Assembly: GCF_035046505.1 (NCBI RefSeq)
Contig: NC_089821.1
Location: 62,590,256 to 62,654,255 of the forward strand
Direction: 5' to 3'
DNA length: 64,000 nucleotides
Source: Tiliqua scincoides
Lineage: Eukaryota > Chordata > Lepidosauria > Squamata > Scincidae
The position numbers and the translations under genes were made by a program. This document shows, piece by piece, positions 23,977 through 36,700 of the stretch. Positions within the stretch are counted from its first letter, which is position 1; every line of letters starts with the position of its first letter. The notes under the pieces are model-generated. The model made no database searches. It was not told the DNA's origin and saw only the letters and a program-made list of their open reading frames with translations.

Positions 23977-24099
23977 GTCCTGTTCAAACAGGTCCTGTGT
24001 CAAACAGGATTCCTGTTGTCACTTATGTCAAAAAGAACCATCCCTGGAAAGGCTCCTTGAAAAAGAGTGGAACAGTGTCAGATCTCGCCCATACCGGCT

Positions 24100-24720
24100 T
24101 TGACCACCAGATGCCGCTGTTTCGCTCGCCAATTACCGGACCCGGGAAGAACGCAGCCCAGCCCAGCCCAGCCTCCCAGTCCCTCCTCAGTGCTTTCCCG
24201 GTGAAGCTTCCTCATTGCCCGGAGTGCCGCTGTGGTCATCGTGCGCAGGCGGAGCCGCAGCCCCCCAGCGGGCAGGAGAGGGGCTGGTCTCCTTCTGGTC
24301 CCGCTGCGGACGGGCTGCCCTCAGTCCTGCCCCGAGATCGGGGGAGCTGTTTGTCCTGCGGCTGCGGTGCAGGCGGGAGCCTGGAAGGAGCCGGCTGGAG
24401 AAGTCCTTCCTGGTTGGTGGCTGGCCCGGCACGCCCGAGATGGCGGCAGCAGCGGCGCCGGGTGAGCGTGTGGGGCGCCTGGCAGGGAAGCGCCGCGGTC
24501 TGCCCAGCTGGGCGAGTTCCAGCGCTGCCTCCCGTGGAGACCAGTGCGGGGACTGCAGGCGCTGCTCGTCCGCGGGCTCTGCGGTGGCGCTTGTCGCCTG
24601 CGGGTGGAAGCGGAGAAGGAAGCAGAGTGGAGGAGTGTGGACGGCAGGGACGTGTGGTGGGTGGGGGAGCAGGTGAGGCAGAGCCTCCCGGAGTCCTTCC
24701 AGAAGTGCTGCCACCGTGTG
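24100..24720 (+). promoter_or_regulatory. CpG-rich promoter-like region of gene B
   Basis: This stretch is strikingly rich in G, C and CpG compared with its AT-richer surroundings, has no TATA box in an obvious place, and lies directly upstream of the NLRP gene B body. It contains the candidate start codon at 24440 and two good donor-like sites, GG|GTGAGC after 24461 and AG|GTGAGG after 24672. Its right half is repeated at positions 1-310, where it is downstream of gene A's presumed exon 1. It might also be a promoter for a non-coding or divergent transcript. Confidence 0.5.
24440..24461 (+). CDS. Candidate micro first coding exon of gene B
   Basis: ATG with purine at -3 and G at +4 opens a seven-codon alanine-rich peptide (MAAAAAP) and stops at GG|GTGAGC, a strong donor. 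One base is left over, which is exactly the phase required by the NACHT exon acceptor at 32952; the join makes a glycine codon followed by YREKYREH. The fit of phase, Kozak context, donor and CpG setting supports it, but 22 bases can fit by chance. Confidence 0.42.
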
Positions 24721-27700
24721 AGGCGCCGGGGCACCCACGACCCACATGCAGAGTGTGAAGAGCGCAGAGCATGTGGGTTGTGGGTGCCTGGGCGCCTCAC
24801 AAGGCAGTGGTGCTTTTCAAAGAACTCCAGGGAGGCTCTCCCTCACCTGCCTTCCCACCCACTGCACATCCCTGGTCTGAAAGGGAAGGGGAAGCACAGG
24901 CTTGCATAAGAACATAACATAAGAACAGCCCCACTGGATCAGGCCATAGGCCCATCTAGTTCAGCTTCCTGTATCTCACAGCGGCCCACCAAATGCCCCA
25001 GGGAGCACACCAGATAACAAGAGACCTCATCCTGGTGCCCTCCCCTGCATCTGGCATTCTGACATAACCCATTTCTAAAATCAGGAGGCTGCGCATACAC
25101 ATCATGGCTTGTAACCCGTAATGGATTTTTCCTCCAGAAACTTGTCCAATCCCCTTTTAAAGGCATCCAGGCCAGTCGCCATCACCACATCCTGTGGCAA
25201 GGAGTTCCACAGGCCAACCACATGCTGAGTAAAGAAATATTTTCTTTTGTCTGTCCTAACCCTCCCAACACTCAATTTTAGTGGATGTCCCCTGGTTCTG
25301 GTGTTATGTGAGAGTGCAAAGAGCATCTCTCTATCCACTCTGTCCATCCACTGCATAATTTTGTATGTCTCAATTATGTCCCCCCTCAGGCGTCTCTTTT
25401 CTAGGCTGAAGAGGCCCAAATGCAGTAGCCTTTCCTCGTAAGGAAAGTGCCCCAGCTCCGTAATCAGCTTAGTCGCTCTCTTTTGCACCTTTTCCATTTC
25501 CACTATGTCTTTTTTGAGATGCGGCAACCAGAACTGGACACAATACTCCAGGTGTGGCCTTACCATAGATTTGTACAACGGCATTATAATATTAGCCGTT
25601 TTGTTCTCAATACCTTTTCTAATGATCCCATAGAATTGGCCTTCTTCACTGCCGCCGCACATTGGGTCGACACTTTCATCGACCTGTCCACCACCACTCC
25701 AAGATATCTCTCCTGATCTGTCACAGACAGCTCAGAACCCATCAGCCTATATCTAAAGTTTTGATTTTTTGCCCCAATGTGCATGACTTTACACTTACTG
25801 ACATTGAAGCACATCTGCCATTTTGTTGCCCATTCTGCCAGTCTGGAGAGATCCTTCTGGAGCTCCTCAATCACTTCTGGTCTTCACAGTTTGGTGTCGT
25901 CCGCAAACTTTGCAATCTCACTGCTCAACCCTGTCTCCAGGTCATTTATGAAGAGGTTGAAAAGCACCGGTCCCAGGACAGATCCTTGGGGCACACCGCT
26001 TTTCACTTCTCTCCATTGTGAAAATTGCCCATTGACACCCACTCTCTGTTTCCTGGCCTTCAACCAGTTCTCAATCCATGAGAGGACCTGTCCTCTAATT
26101 CTCTGACTGTGGTGTTTTTTCAGTAGCCTTTGGTGAGGGACTGTGTCAAACGCCTTCTGAAAGTCCAGATATATAATGTCCACGGGTTCTCCCACATCCA
26201 CATGCCTGTTCACCTTTTCAAAAAATTCTATAAGGTTCGTGAGGCAAGACTTACCCTTACAGAAGCCATGCTGACTCTCCCTCAGCAAGGCCTGTTCATC
26301 TATGTATTTTGAGATCCTATCTTTGATGAGGCCTTCAACCATCTTACCTGGTATAGATGTTAGGCTGACCAGCCTATAGTTTCCCGGGTCCCTCCTCTTT
26401 CCCTTTTTAAAAATAGGCGTGACATTTGCTATCCTCCAATCTTCTGGCACCGTGGCCGTTTTGAGGGACAAGTTGCATAACTTAATCAAGAGATCTGCAA
26501 CTTCATTCTTCAATTCCTTAATAACTCTTGGATGGATGCCATCAGGGCCCGGTGACTTATTGATCTTTAATTTATCAATGAGGTCTGAAACATTTTCAAC
26601 CTCTATCTGACTTAACTCCTCGGTCAGGAGGGGCCATTCGGGCAGCAGTATCTGCCCGAGGTCTTCTGCCCTGAAGACAGATGCAAAGAACTCATTTAAT
26701 TTCTCTGCCATCTCTAAGTCTCCCTTTATCTCCCCTTTCCCTCCCTCATCATCCAGAGGGCCAACCGCTTCTCTGGCGGGTTTCCTGCTTCTAACATATT
26801 TGAAGAAACTTTTATTATTCCCCTTAATGTTGCTGGCCATGCGTTCCTCATAGTCTCGCTAGGCCTCCCATATCACCTTTTTCATTTCTTTTGCCACAGT
26901 TTATGTTCCTTTTTATTCTCCTCATTAGGGCAAGACTTCCATTTACAGAAGGAAGCTTCCTTGCCCTTCACAGCCTCTCTAACTTGGCTGGTTAGCCATG
27001 CGGGCACCCTCCTGGATTTACTGGAACCCTTCTTTCTTTGCGGTATACACCTCTGCTGGGCCTCTATTACTGTTGTTTTAAGCAGCCTCCATGCACTCTG
27101 GAGAGATTGGACTCTTTTTACCCTCCCTTTCAACCTCCTTCTAACCAGCCTCCTCATTTGAGGGAAGTCCGCCCATCAGAAGTCAAGGGTTTTTGTGAGA
27201 GATTTGCCTGGTATTCTTCCCCCGACGTGCATGTCAAAACGGATCGCAGCATGATCACTGTTCCCCAATGACTCAGTAACATTTACATCTCTAACCAGGT
27301 CCTGTGTACCGCACAATATTAAATCCAGAGTCATCTGCCCTCTGGTGGGCTCCATGACTAGCTGCTCTAAGCCACAGTCATTTAGCACGTCAAGAAATCC
27401 GGTCTCCTTATCGTGACCAGAACACAAATTGACCCAGTCTATATGAGGATAATTGAAGTACTCCATGATTACAACCCTGTCCCTCCTTGTCACCTCCCTG
27501 ATCTGTTTCCTCATTTCAAGGTCCCCTTCCGATTTCTGGTCTGGAGGACGATAGCACGCCCCCAGTATTACATCGCTGCACAAGCCTGGTAATTTAACCC
27601 ACAGAGATTCTACAGTGGAGTCGGACCCACCTTCAATCTCTACTTTGCTGGATTCTATCCCTTCCTTAACATAAACGGCCACCCCACCTCCAACACGCCC

Positions 27701-30700
27701 CTGCCTGTCCCTCCTGTAGAGTTTATAGCCCGGGATTGCGGTATCCCACTGATTCTCCGCATTCCACCAGGTTTCCGTTATGCCCACTATGTCAATGTTT
27801 TCCCTTGTCACCAGACATTCCAGTTCTCCCATCTTTGCTCGGATACTTCGGGCATTCGCATAAAAGCATTTGTACACGGAATCCCCCGGGGTGGGCTGCT
27901 TATTCGCTCCTTTGTCCCCGCATCCTCTCACTGTGCCAAACCGTCTATCATATCCTATCACACTACCTTTCCCAATTTCTTCTCCTACTCTGCCTTTGTC
28001 TTGTTGTTCTCTAACCCCCCCATCCTCGTCCCATAGGGATGAGGAGTCCCGAACCGGATGCCTCTCGGCTCCTGTCGGCTTTCCCCCAGGGATCAGTTTA
28101 AAAGCTGCTCTGCCACCTTTTTAATGTTATGCGCCAGCAGTCTGGTTCCATTCTGGTTCAAGTGAAGCCTGTCCCTCTTGTACAGGCCCCGCTTGTCCCA
28201 AAACGTTCCCCAGTGCCTAACGAATCTAAACCCCTCCTCCCTACACCACCGTATCATCCACGCATTGAGACCCCTGATCTCCACCTGCCTAGCTGGCCCT
28301 GCACGTGGAACAGGTAGCACTTCAGAGAACGCTACCCTTGAGGTCCTGGCTTTCAGCTTCCTGCCTAAAAGCCTAAATTTGGCCTCCAGGACCTCCCGGC
28401 TACACTTGCCCACGTCGTTGGTGCCAACATGCACCACAACCGCTACCTCCTCCCCAGCACTGTCTACCAGCCTGTTTAGACGAGAAGTAATGTCCACAAC
28501 CTTCGCACCAGGCAGGCAAGTCACCATGCGGTCCTCACATCCGTCGCAAACCCCCCTCTCTATGTTTCTAATAATTGAATCCCCCACTACAAGAAGCCCC
28601 CTCCCCCCCTCCTGCCGAGGAGTATCCTGAGTGCGTTCGGATATGGGCCCATCACCTGGTCCCCCCTAGGGGATTGTTTCCCTCCTCTCCAGGATGACAT
28701 CCTCCAGCCCCGAGACTTCCCACCCGGGCAGCTGAGGAGCTGCACACCTGAGGTTGGGACGAAGCCTGATCGTCCCCGGAAGTCTCCCCACGGTCCTTCT
28801 CTGCCTGCCTGCGCTTCTCCAGGTTGCCCACCAAGGCTTCAAGGGAGCGGACGCGTTCCCTGAGACCCTGGAGCTCCTTGCACTGAGGACACACCCATGA
28901 CTTATGCCCCAGAAGCAAATAATCATACATGTGGCACTCAATGCAGAAAACTGGATAGCCCCCACCCTGCTGCTGGCCGTCTGACTGCATAGCTTTTTTG
29001 ATGTTGTTTTTATTTAGGGGTACTATAAAAAACCCTTCACTGGTTAGCAGCCCTCTTCTCAAGGGAAGAGAAAGAGCAGTGTCTGGGGCCCTGGCCTCCT
29101 CGCCCTGCTGCTGAACTCACACTGAGGCTAACCTTGTGGTGCCTTACCTGGCACTTAGTTCCCAGAGACACTGGGGTTCCCAGAGGCCATGCACGTCTGC
29201 AGAGAGACTCACAAGATGGCAGGCCCTAGCTTTATACTCCTAGCTGGCTCCTCCTCCCTCCCTCCTTGCTGATTGAAAGGAGGGCTGGTCTTCCCAGGTG
29301 AGCTTACAAAAGTTCAGGAAGACAAAAGGCTGCTGATGGGCTTAGTCCACTCTGCAGGCCCCTGAATGGGTTGTTTGGATTAGCCTAATGGGGCTCTTAT
29401 TATCTCCTAAAGGTGGTGATGCTAAATTTCTAAAATGGACTATGTTAGGTTGCCTGGGTGGTTGGGAACTGGCCCTTCCTAGGTTCTTTCCCTCCTGTTT
29501 ATTGCTCTCTAGATCCTGTGTCCCAATTTACTGAACTGTTTAGGTTATGTTCTAACTTAGATTAAGTTTAACTTGGGTTAAGTATAGGTTTAATTTAAAA
29601 CAAGTAGAAAAACCTGCTTTCCACTTTATCCTCCTTCCTTCCTTCGGTTAGATTAGGTGCTAACTTAGGTGCAGCTAACTTTCAATTTTGATTTAAGTGC
29701 CTGACCCTTGGGCTCTTACTCATGAGTAGGACTCTGCTCCTGCTCAGAGTAGACCTATGTACCTCCCTTAGGTGCAGCTAGCTTTCAATTTTGATTTAAG
29801 TGCCTGACCCTTGGGCTCTTACTCATGAGTAGGACTCTGCTCCTGCTCAGAGTAGACCTATGTACCTCCCTTAGGTGCTAGCTTAGGTGCAGCTAACTTG
29901 CAATTTTGGTTTAAGGTTGATTTAACGTTAAGGTTAGAAGACAGTGAGTTGGGAAGACAAAGAGTTAGAAAGAGTACACTTACCTTCTCCTTCTCGTTGT
30001 CCTCCTCCTCCTCTCCTTCTCCAAAACTCAAAGGTCCACTTGCCTCCTCCTTGCACTGAGGCTAAACTCGCGGTGCCATACCTGGCACTTAGTTCCCAGA
30101 GGCACTTGGGTTCCCAGAGGCCATGCACGTCTGCAGAGAGTCCATGCGTGTTTTCCCTTGTTTAGCAGTAGGTAGCAGGTGACAGGAATAGGCAACCCTG
30201 ATGCAGAGACCTGTTCCGTAGATAACTGCCCCCCATGTGTCCCCATGTGAGTCCCATGTCCCCAGCTGTCCCCATGTGAGCTTGTGACAACTTTGAAACA
30301 CTGAAAACTGATGAAACTCTGCTCTGGAGATAGACAGTGTGTGAAATGAATGAGTTGATAGGTTACACGTTTCTAAAAATGCAACCCACATATATGTCAG
30401 GCTGCAAAATCAGGCTCCTCTTGTTCTGCCTTGGCCTCAAAGCCATTGGCACAGGGTGCTTGGGAGTAAGATCACGCAGACAGGCAAATGTGGGGCAGGA
30501 AATCACATATGTCCTTTATTGCAGTGATGTTCAACTTTTTTCATCTCAGGGCACACTGACAAGGCACTAAAATTGTCAAGGCACACCATCAGATTTTTGC
30601 CAATTGACATTGCACACCATGCTGTTGGTGGGAGCTTAAATCCTCCAATGGCCCTACTAATACTTCCCAAAACTCCCGTGGAACACCTGCAGACCATTCG

Positions 30701-33700
30701 CAGCACACCAGTGTACCACATAGTGGTTGAAAATGGCTGCTTTACCATATATTAGAATAGATTATAGCAGGCAGAGGACCCTGTTTAGATCATTTGAATG
30801 ATGTAAATGGAATCAGGCAGGAGGTCTGGTCTAGAGGGTAGAGCCTCCATTTGCCTGAAGATTAACATCCACAAGGTCACCAGTTCGAGGCCACCGGCAC
30901 CGTGCGACCTTGAAGCAGCTGGCAAGCTGCAGCTGAGCTGTTCCATCTGCTCGGAGCGTGGGAGGATGGAGGCCAGAATGTTAAACCAGATCGGAGTGTA
31001 ACAGCTTGAATGTGGTGGTTCTTGAAAGAGAGAACCTTCTTTCAATTTGTAAAAATCCCTGCGTGGATTTAATAAGCCTGCCTGTGTAAACCGCCTTGAA
31101 TAAAGTCTTGAATAAAGACCAAGAAAGGCGGTATATAAATACTGTATATTATTATTATATTATTATTATCATATTCACTATCCAAGATTAAATTGTCCAT
31201 GAGATAAGGAAAGAGATGGATCAATGATGTGAAGGGAAATAAGTTCTATTTAACCGAGGTTAATAGAATCTGATCTGAGGATAATAGAATTTGATTTTTG
31301 TTCTCAAATCATAATTGCAATCTGTTTATGTGGGAAGTTGGTGAGATGTACGGCCCAATCTTAAACAACTTTCCAGCCTTGATGTAGCCATGCCAACAGG
31401 ATGCATGCTGCAGGCAGTCACAGAGGCCTCCTCAAGGTAAGGGAGCATTGCAGCTGCATCGGTGCTAGAAAGTTGGTTGGGATTGGTCAATTTGTATACT
31501 AATTGCTTTAATTTATTTAAGCATCTTGAAGCATGGATGTGTGGGACACCTGCTTCAGGCTACAATCCTATCCACACTTTCCTGGGAGTAAACCCCATTG
31601 ACTATAGTGGGACTTACTTCTGAGTAGACATGCTTAGGATTGGGCTTTCAGTCTGTTAACTATCTAAGAAATTTGAAGAAAAAATGAAAAATTTCTGGTG
31701 ACCGAACAGATGCTGTTTCAGGGGAGTGGATGGAATTTAACTGGTACGTATTACAGCCCAATCCAGTGCTGGGCTTATGCTGACAGATCTCATGATCTCA
31801 TGATCATTATCTCATGATCCCTCAGCATAAGCTTTGTTCCTGCACTATGAAAACTGTGCCATCATTGTGCACTTAAGAGCCACCAGCACAACCAGCTGGA
31901 GACCTTGTGCACACCAGACACTCCCAGATACCCTGCTGGAGCAGGTAAGGTGGTAGCAGAGGCACTTCCAGGGGGGATTAGGGTTGAGAAGGGGCTGAAC
32001 TGCGAGCGGGAGGGGTGGATCTCAGCAGAAGCAGTGCGCACCAAGATTTTTCAAAAAAAAACTCCTTTTCCAGTCCAAAAACATCAGACTTACACCAGCT
32101 GAAAAGCATAGGACAGGAGACTCACTGGAGGCCACTGGGTCTTTGGGTGGTAAATAAAAAAGATGTTTACTTACACATTCCGGGCCTTCTTGTGCCCCCT
32201 CCCACAATAGCATGCAGTGTGCATTCTGTAAGCAGCAGTACATGTTCTGGGTTGGCAGGGGATAGGATTGGGCTACTAGGTGATTCTGATTTCTTTTCAC
32301 ATAATCGGTACTCATGAAGTGTCCTGTTCCTGAAGAAAGGAGGATAGTCTTTGAAAGGGGCCAGGAGGTGGGGGAAGCAGGTAGGAGGCATTCTCCTATG
32401 GGGGGGGGGGAGTGATTTATACAAGATGGTGTATACAGTACCAGTCCTTTCTTCACTCTGTGATTCCTAAGGAGCAATTTCATGTTGATTGCCAATAGCA
32501 TAGTTTTGACTATTCAGTTTGCTTAGTTGTATGCATAAGGGTGGGTGAGAGCGATGATGTGTTTTTAGTGGTCCTATATAGCTTTTCCTTTTCTGTACTG
32601 CTAATGAATGCATAAACTTTAAGAGGTTTTGATATATTTAGTCAGATTTTATTAGACACCAGGGTTTGTCCCAAACAATTTGGACAACTGTGAAAAACTT
32701 ACTTGAAGGATGAATTGCTTTTGTTTCCAAACTCCTTTTTCTGATGTGGTGTGCTGGGGGGAACTTGCAGCTTCTGCCCACAATGAGGTCCTGTTACTGG
32801 CAAATCTAATGTGCAAAATTACCCTGTCGTTGCTTATCTTGCCAAACATTTGTATGGGGTACAGGAGAAATCTGTCCATAGCTTCATCTGATTGTTGATT
32901 TTCTTTTTAAATCTGTTTGCGATCTCTGTTCATGGATGCTGTTTGAATCAGGTTACAGGGAGAAATACAGAGAACATGTCAGGAAGAAATACCAGGTGCC
33001 AGAAGATGAGAAGTCTTGCCCTGGGGTCCATGTGCCATTCAGTGAACCTTACACAAAACTAATTAAGGCAAGTGAAGAGGATGGAGCGGATGAATTCCTG
33101 CAGAGGCGATGGAGACATAGAGGGATGGTGGCTGAGCAAATGGCTGCGACCAGCATAGACGCCCTGTTCAGTACTGACAGCAGCATGGCGGAGACTGTCG
33201 TGCTACTGGGAATGGCTGGGGTGGGAAAGACCACGATGGCCAGAAAGATCCTGCTAGACTGGGCCAGTGGGAGGCTGTTTCCAGAACGCTTCAATTCTGT
33301 TTTCTACATAAGCTGCAGGCAGCTGGATCTGGTGAAGGGACAGGCTAGTTTGGCTGACTTGATTTTAAAGAATTACCCTGAACTGACTCCAGAAGAAGCT
33401 GTAAAAGAACTTCTGATGAATCCCAACAAACTCCTCTTCATAATGGATGGCTTCGATGAGCTGAATAGTTCTATTGAGCTGCAAGAAGACAATCTAAGTA
33501 TCAGTTCCTGTGGGAAGAATCCATTGAGTGTCCTTCTGAATGGTTTGATTACCAAGAGGGTTTTTCCTGAGGCCTGCTTGCTGATCACGACCAGGCCAAG
33601 CGCCTTGGGCAGCCTGGAGAACTGTTTGCAGTCCCCTCGCTATGTGGGGTTGTTGGGATTCACTGCAAAGGGCAGAGAAGAATATTTCCACCAGTTCTTT

Positions 33701-36700
33701 GGGGATAAAAAATTAGTGGCCCAGGCGCTTAAGTACATCAAGAGGAAAGAGGCTCTCCTTGCCATGTCCTTTGTACCTGGTGTTTGCTGGATCATCTGCA
33801 CTGTGACGAAACAGGAGCTGGAAGGGAGCAGAGGAGATCTTTCTCAGGTGCCTGACAAAGTCACAGCAGTGTATGCGCGTTATCTCTCCCATTTGTGTGC
33901 ATCTCCCTGCAATAGTGCTGAGCGCCAGAATCTGAGAGGACTTTGCTCTTTGGCTGCTGAAGGAATCTGGAAAAAGAGAATCTGGTTCAAGGCAGAAGAA
34001 ATCCAGAAGCCAGGTCTGGCTCCCTTTGATTCTCTCCCTCCCACATGGTCTGAGAATCTCTTCCAGAGAGATCCCAGTTCTGATGACATCTATAGCTTCG
34101 TCCACCTTAGTGTGCAAGAGTTTCTTACAGCTTTGTTCTATGTTTTTGAAGATGAAGCCAAAGATTCTGAGACTGCTAAGCAAGAGACAAAAGTATTGCT
34201 GGAAAGCTGTAGCAAAGTTCAAGGGGATTTGAGTTTAATTGTACTGTTCATGTTTGGCCTTTTAAACAGAAAAATCACGAAATACGTCCAAGAACAGTTT
34301 GGATGGAAAATGTCATCTGCAATTCAGGGTGATCTGCTGGAGTGGCTTAAAGGGCACACGCAAATTAACTCAGTTTTTCAAAATTACGATCAGCTGGAGC
34401 GTTTCCATTTTTTGTATGAGATCCAAGAAGAGGAGTTTGTTCAAAATGCACTCAGTCATTGGACTGAACTAAAAATGGACTGGTTGAAATTCACCCCACT
34501 GGATCAAGAAGCTCTCTCCTTTTGTGTGAAGCACTGCTTAAATTTGGAGACTCTTTCTTTATACACATGCTCATTTCTGTCAAAAGGCCCTGAAGCCAGA
34601 GAACTTCCAGCCCTTCCCAGTTGGTTATGCCAGTAAGTCATATTGGAACCTTTACATTGATTTTGACCAGCTATTTATATTATTATTTTTACTTTCTGAT
34701 AACAAACATTATCCAAAGTTCTGTGAGTACCAGTGCAGTTAAATTGACTTGCCCTTAGCTTTACTCTAGTAAGAGAAATCTATTGTTTTTATTTTAAAAA
34801 ATGGAAAAACAAAAAAGGCAAACCAATACAATGCCTCAGTCCTCTTCTTGCTTCTCCCCTCCATACCCGCATTAAGCCAGTGCTAAACTACAGAGCAGGG
34901 TAGCCATACTTGCTTAACGAAAGAGCCACATAAGGTAAACTTCAGATGTTTGAGAACTGCAATATTTAAGAAACATTTCCATTCTTATATACATTTACTC
35001 ACCACAAACATTAAATGTAGGTTTTAACCCAGAGAACTTTCAGTTTATACCTTGCAAATAACTGGAAAGCTTGAAATTATCTTTTATGTTAATAGTCATA
35101 CAAAGTGGAGCTCAGCCTGCCTATTTCTGCAGATCGCACATGATATGTCAAAGGGCCACATATGGCTCACGAGCCACAGTTTGGCCACCTTGCTATAGAA
35201 GGTCACGGGTGGAGGATCCTGACAAAGTGCGGACCACCATTGGTCATAACATGGCCCTTTCCTGCCCTGTTAATTGTGTGTTTAATATTGTTTCTTTGGA
35301 TGATGTGACGATTCTGTTTCTGAGAGCACCACCTTTCAGATTTGGCATTGTTCTCATTAATATTAGGTTCAATTTGTTGTTCCTTTCCCTAGGTCACTGG
35401 TTCTCAAACTTCTCAGGAGTAAAACTCCTGAGGTGAGTCTTAGTGGGGGAAGGGGCAAAGGCAGCGACGCAGCCCCCAGGATCGCATTGCTAACGGGGAC
35501 GAAGGGAGGGTGTTTTTCCTTCCAGAGGTCTGCTGCAGGTGCAGGAGTTGCAGGGAGCCCCGCGCAGCCCTCTGCAGGGCTTCTCAAAGTCCTAGAACGT
35601 TGGAAAAAAGCTATCACAAACCACTTCCTGGTTGCAGTTGCAAACCAGGGATGATTTGCGATTGTTTTCCCCCAATATCCTGGGGGTATCCTGGGGTACC
35701 CCCCTGGGCATCCCCCAATATCCTGGGGTATCCCCCAATATCCTGGGGGTAGCGTCGCTGCCTTTGCCCCCTCCCCCTCAAAGACTTACCTTGGATATTT
35801 TACTCCCAAAAAGTTTGAGAACCACTTGTCTAGGGATCCTGGGGATCGCATTGCTGCTTCTCCCCTTCCCCCACCCTTTAAAGGGGAAGCATTACAGGAG
35901 CTGGTGGGTCACAACCCACCATTTTGAGTACCACTGCCCTAGTTATAAATACACCTAATGCAACCATCCGGGAATACAGTAATTGCATCTACCTGATGTC
36001 TGCATATGCTGGCAGTACAGTCTGGTGGCAGAACTTGGTTGGGAAGCGGGGAAGAGATGGGGTAACCGAGTGGAGGGGCCTAGGGAAGTTGAGGTCTCTT
36101 CGAGGCAGTTTACAAAGCAAGGACACTAGCCTGAAGCAGCCCAAACAGAGTCCAGATCCCTGAAAAAGGACATGTCTACACCACACATTTAAACCTAATG
36201 GGTTTAACTCTCATGATGGACTCTCAGCCAAGGCAGTTTGAGGAAGTTCTCTGGAAGGCTGGGTCGCTTTAATGAAGAGTTCTCAGCATCCTTGTCAAAC
36301 TACAATTTCCAGATTATTTAGAAGAAGCAGCAACAACTAAACTTGTTTCAAACCAGTTTAAAATACGTAGGGTAGATGACCATTAAAACAGTTTCCTGTC
36401 TCAATCAACAGAAAGTATAGAGTAATTAATATGCTTATATTTCATGTGACACTCTTGTTATTTGGGGAAAAGAGTGAACTCTGTGGGGTGGGTTTTTCTT
36501 TTCTTCCTTTTTTTTAAGGCAGGTTCAGAAGACTCAGAAGCATTCAGAAATGCACTTGCTCTGCCAAGTACTAAAGGACTCCAAAAGCAAAATAAAGAAA
36601 CTAGAGTAAGTCATGATTGCTTCTTTTCTCCCTTTCACTCCTGAGTTGTTTAGCAGCTGGTTCTGCTGTCAGGGATAACATGTTGATATTGCCTCCATCT

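Larger units (their letters stand above)
24904..30152 (-). mobile_element. Nearly full-length CR1 LINE in gene B intron 1
   Basis: A block absent from copy A interrupts a sequence that is continuous at about 318. Read on the minus strand it has a long 5' region (about 29060-30152), ORF1 (about 28093-29062), ORF2 with endonuclease and reverse transcriptase (25102-27961) and the CR1 3' end with TTCTTATG-type repeats (24905-24930). Both ORFs are interrupted, so it is inactive. No convincing target-site duplication is visible, as usual for CR1. Confidence 0.9.

Noticed and set aside
24187-24909. Long overlapping reading frames on both strands in the CpG-rich region, continued at 133-339 in copy A
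   Set aside because: GC-rich composition makes long frames common. The copies differ by a one-base and an 18-base length change, and the frame is not kept; no family recognised.
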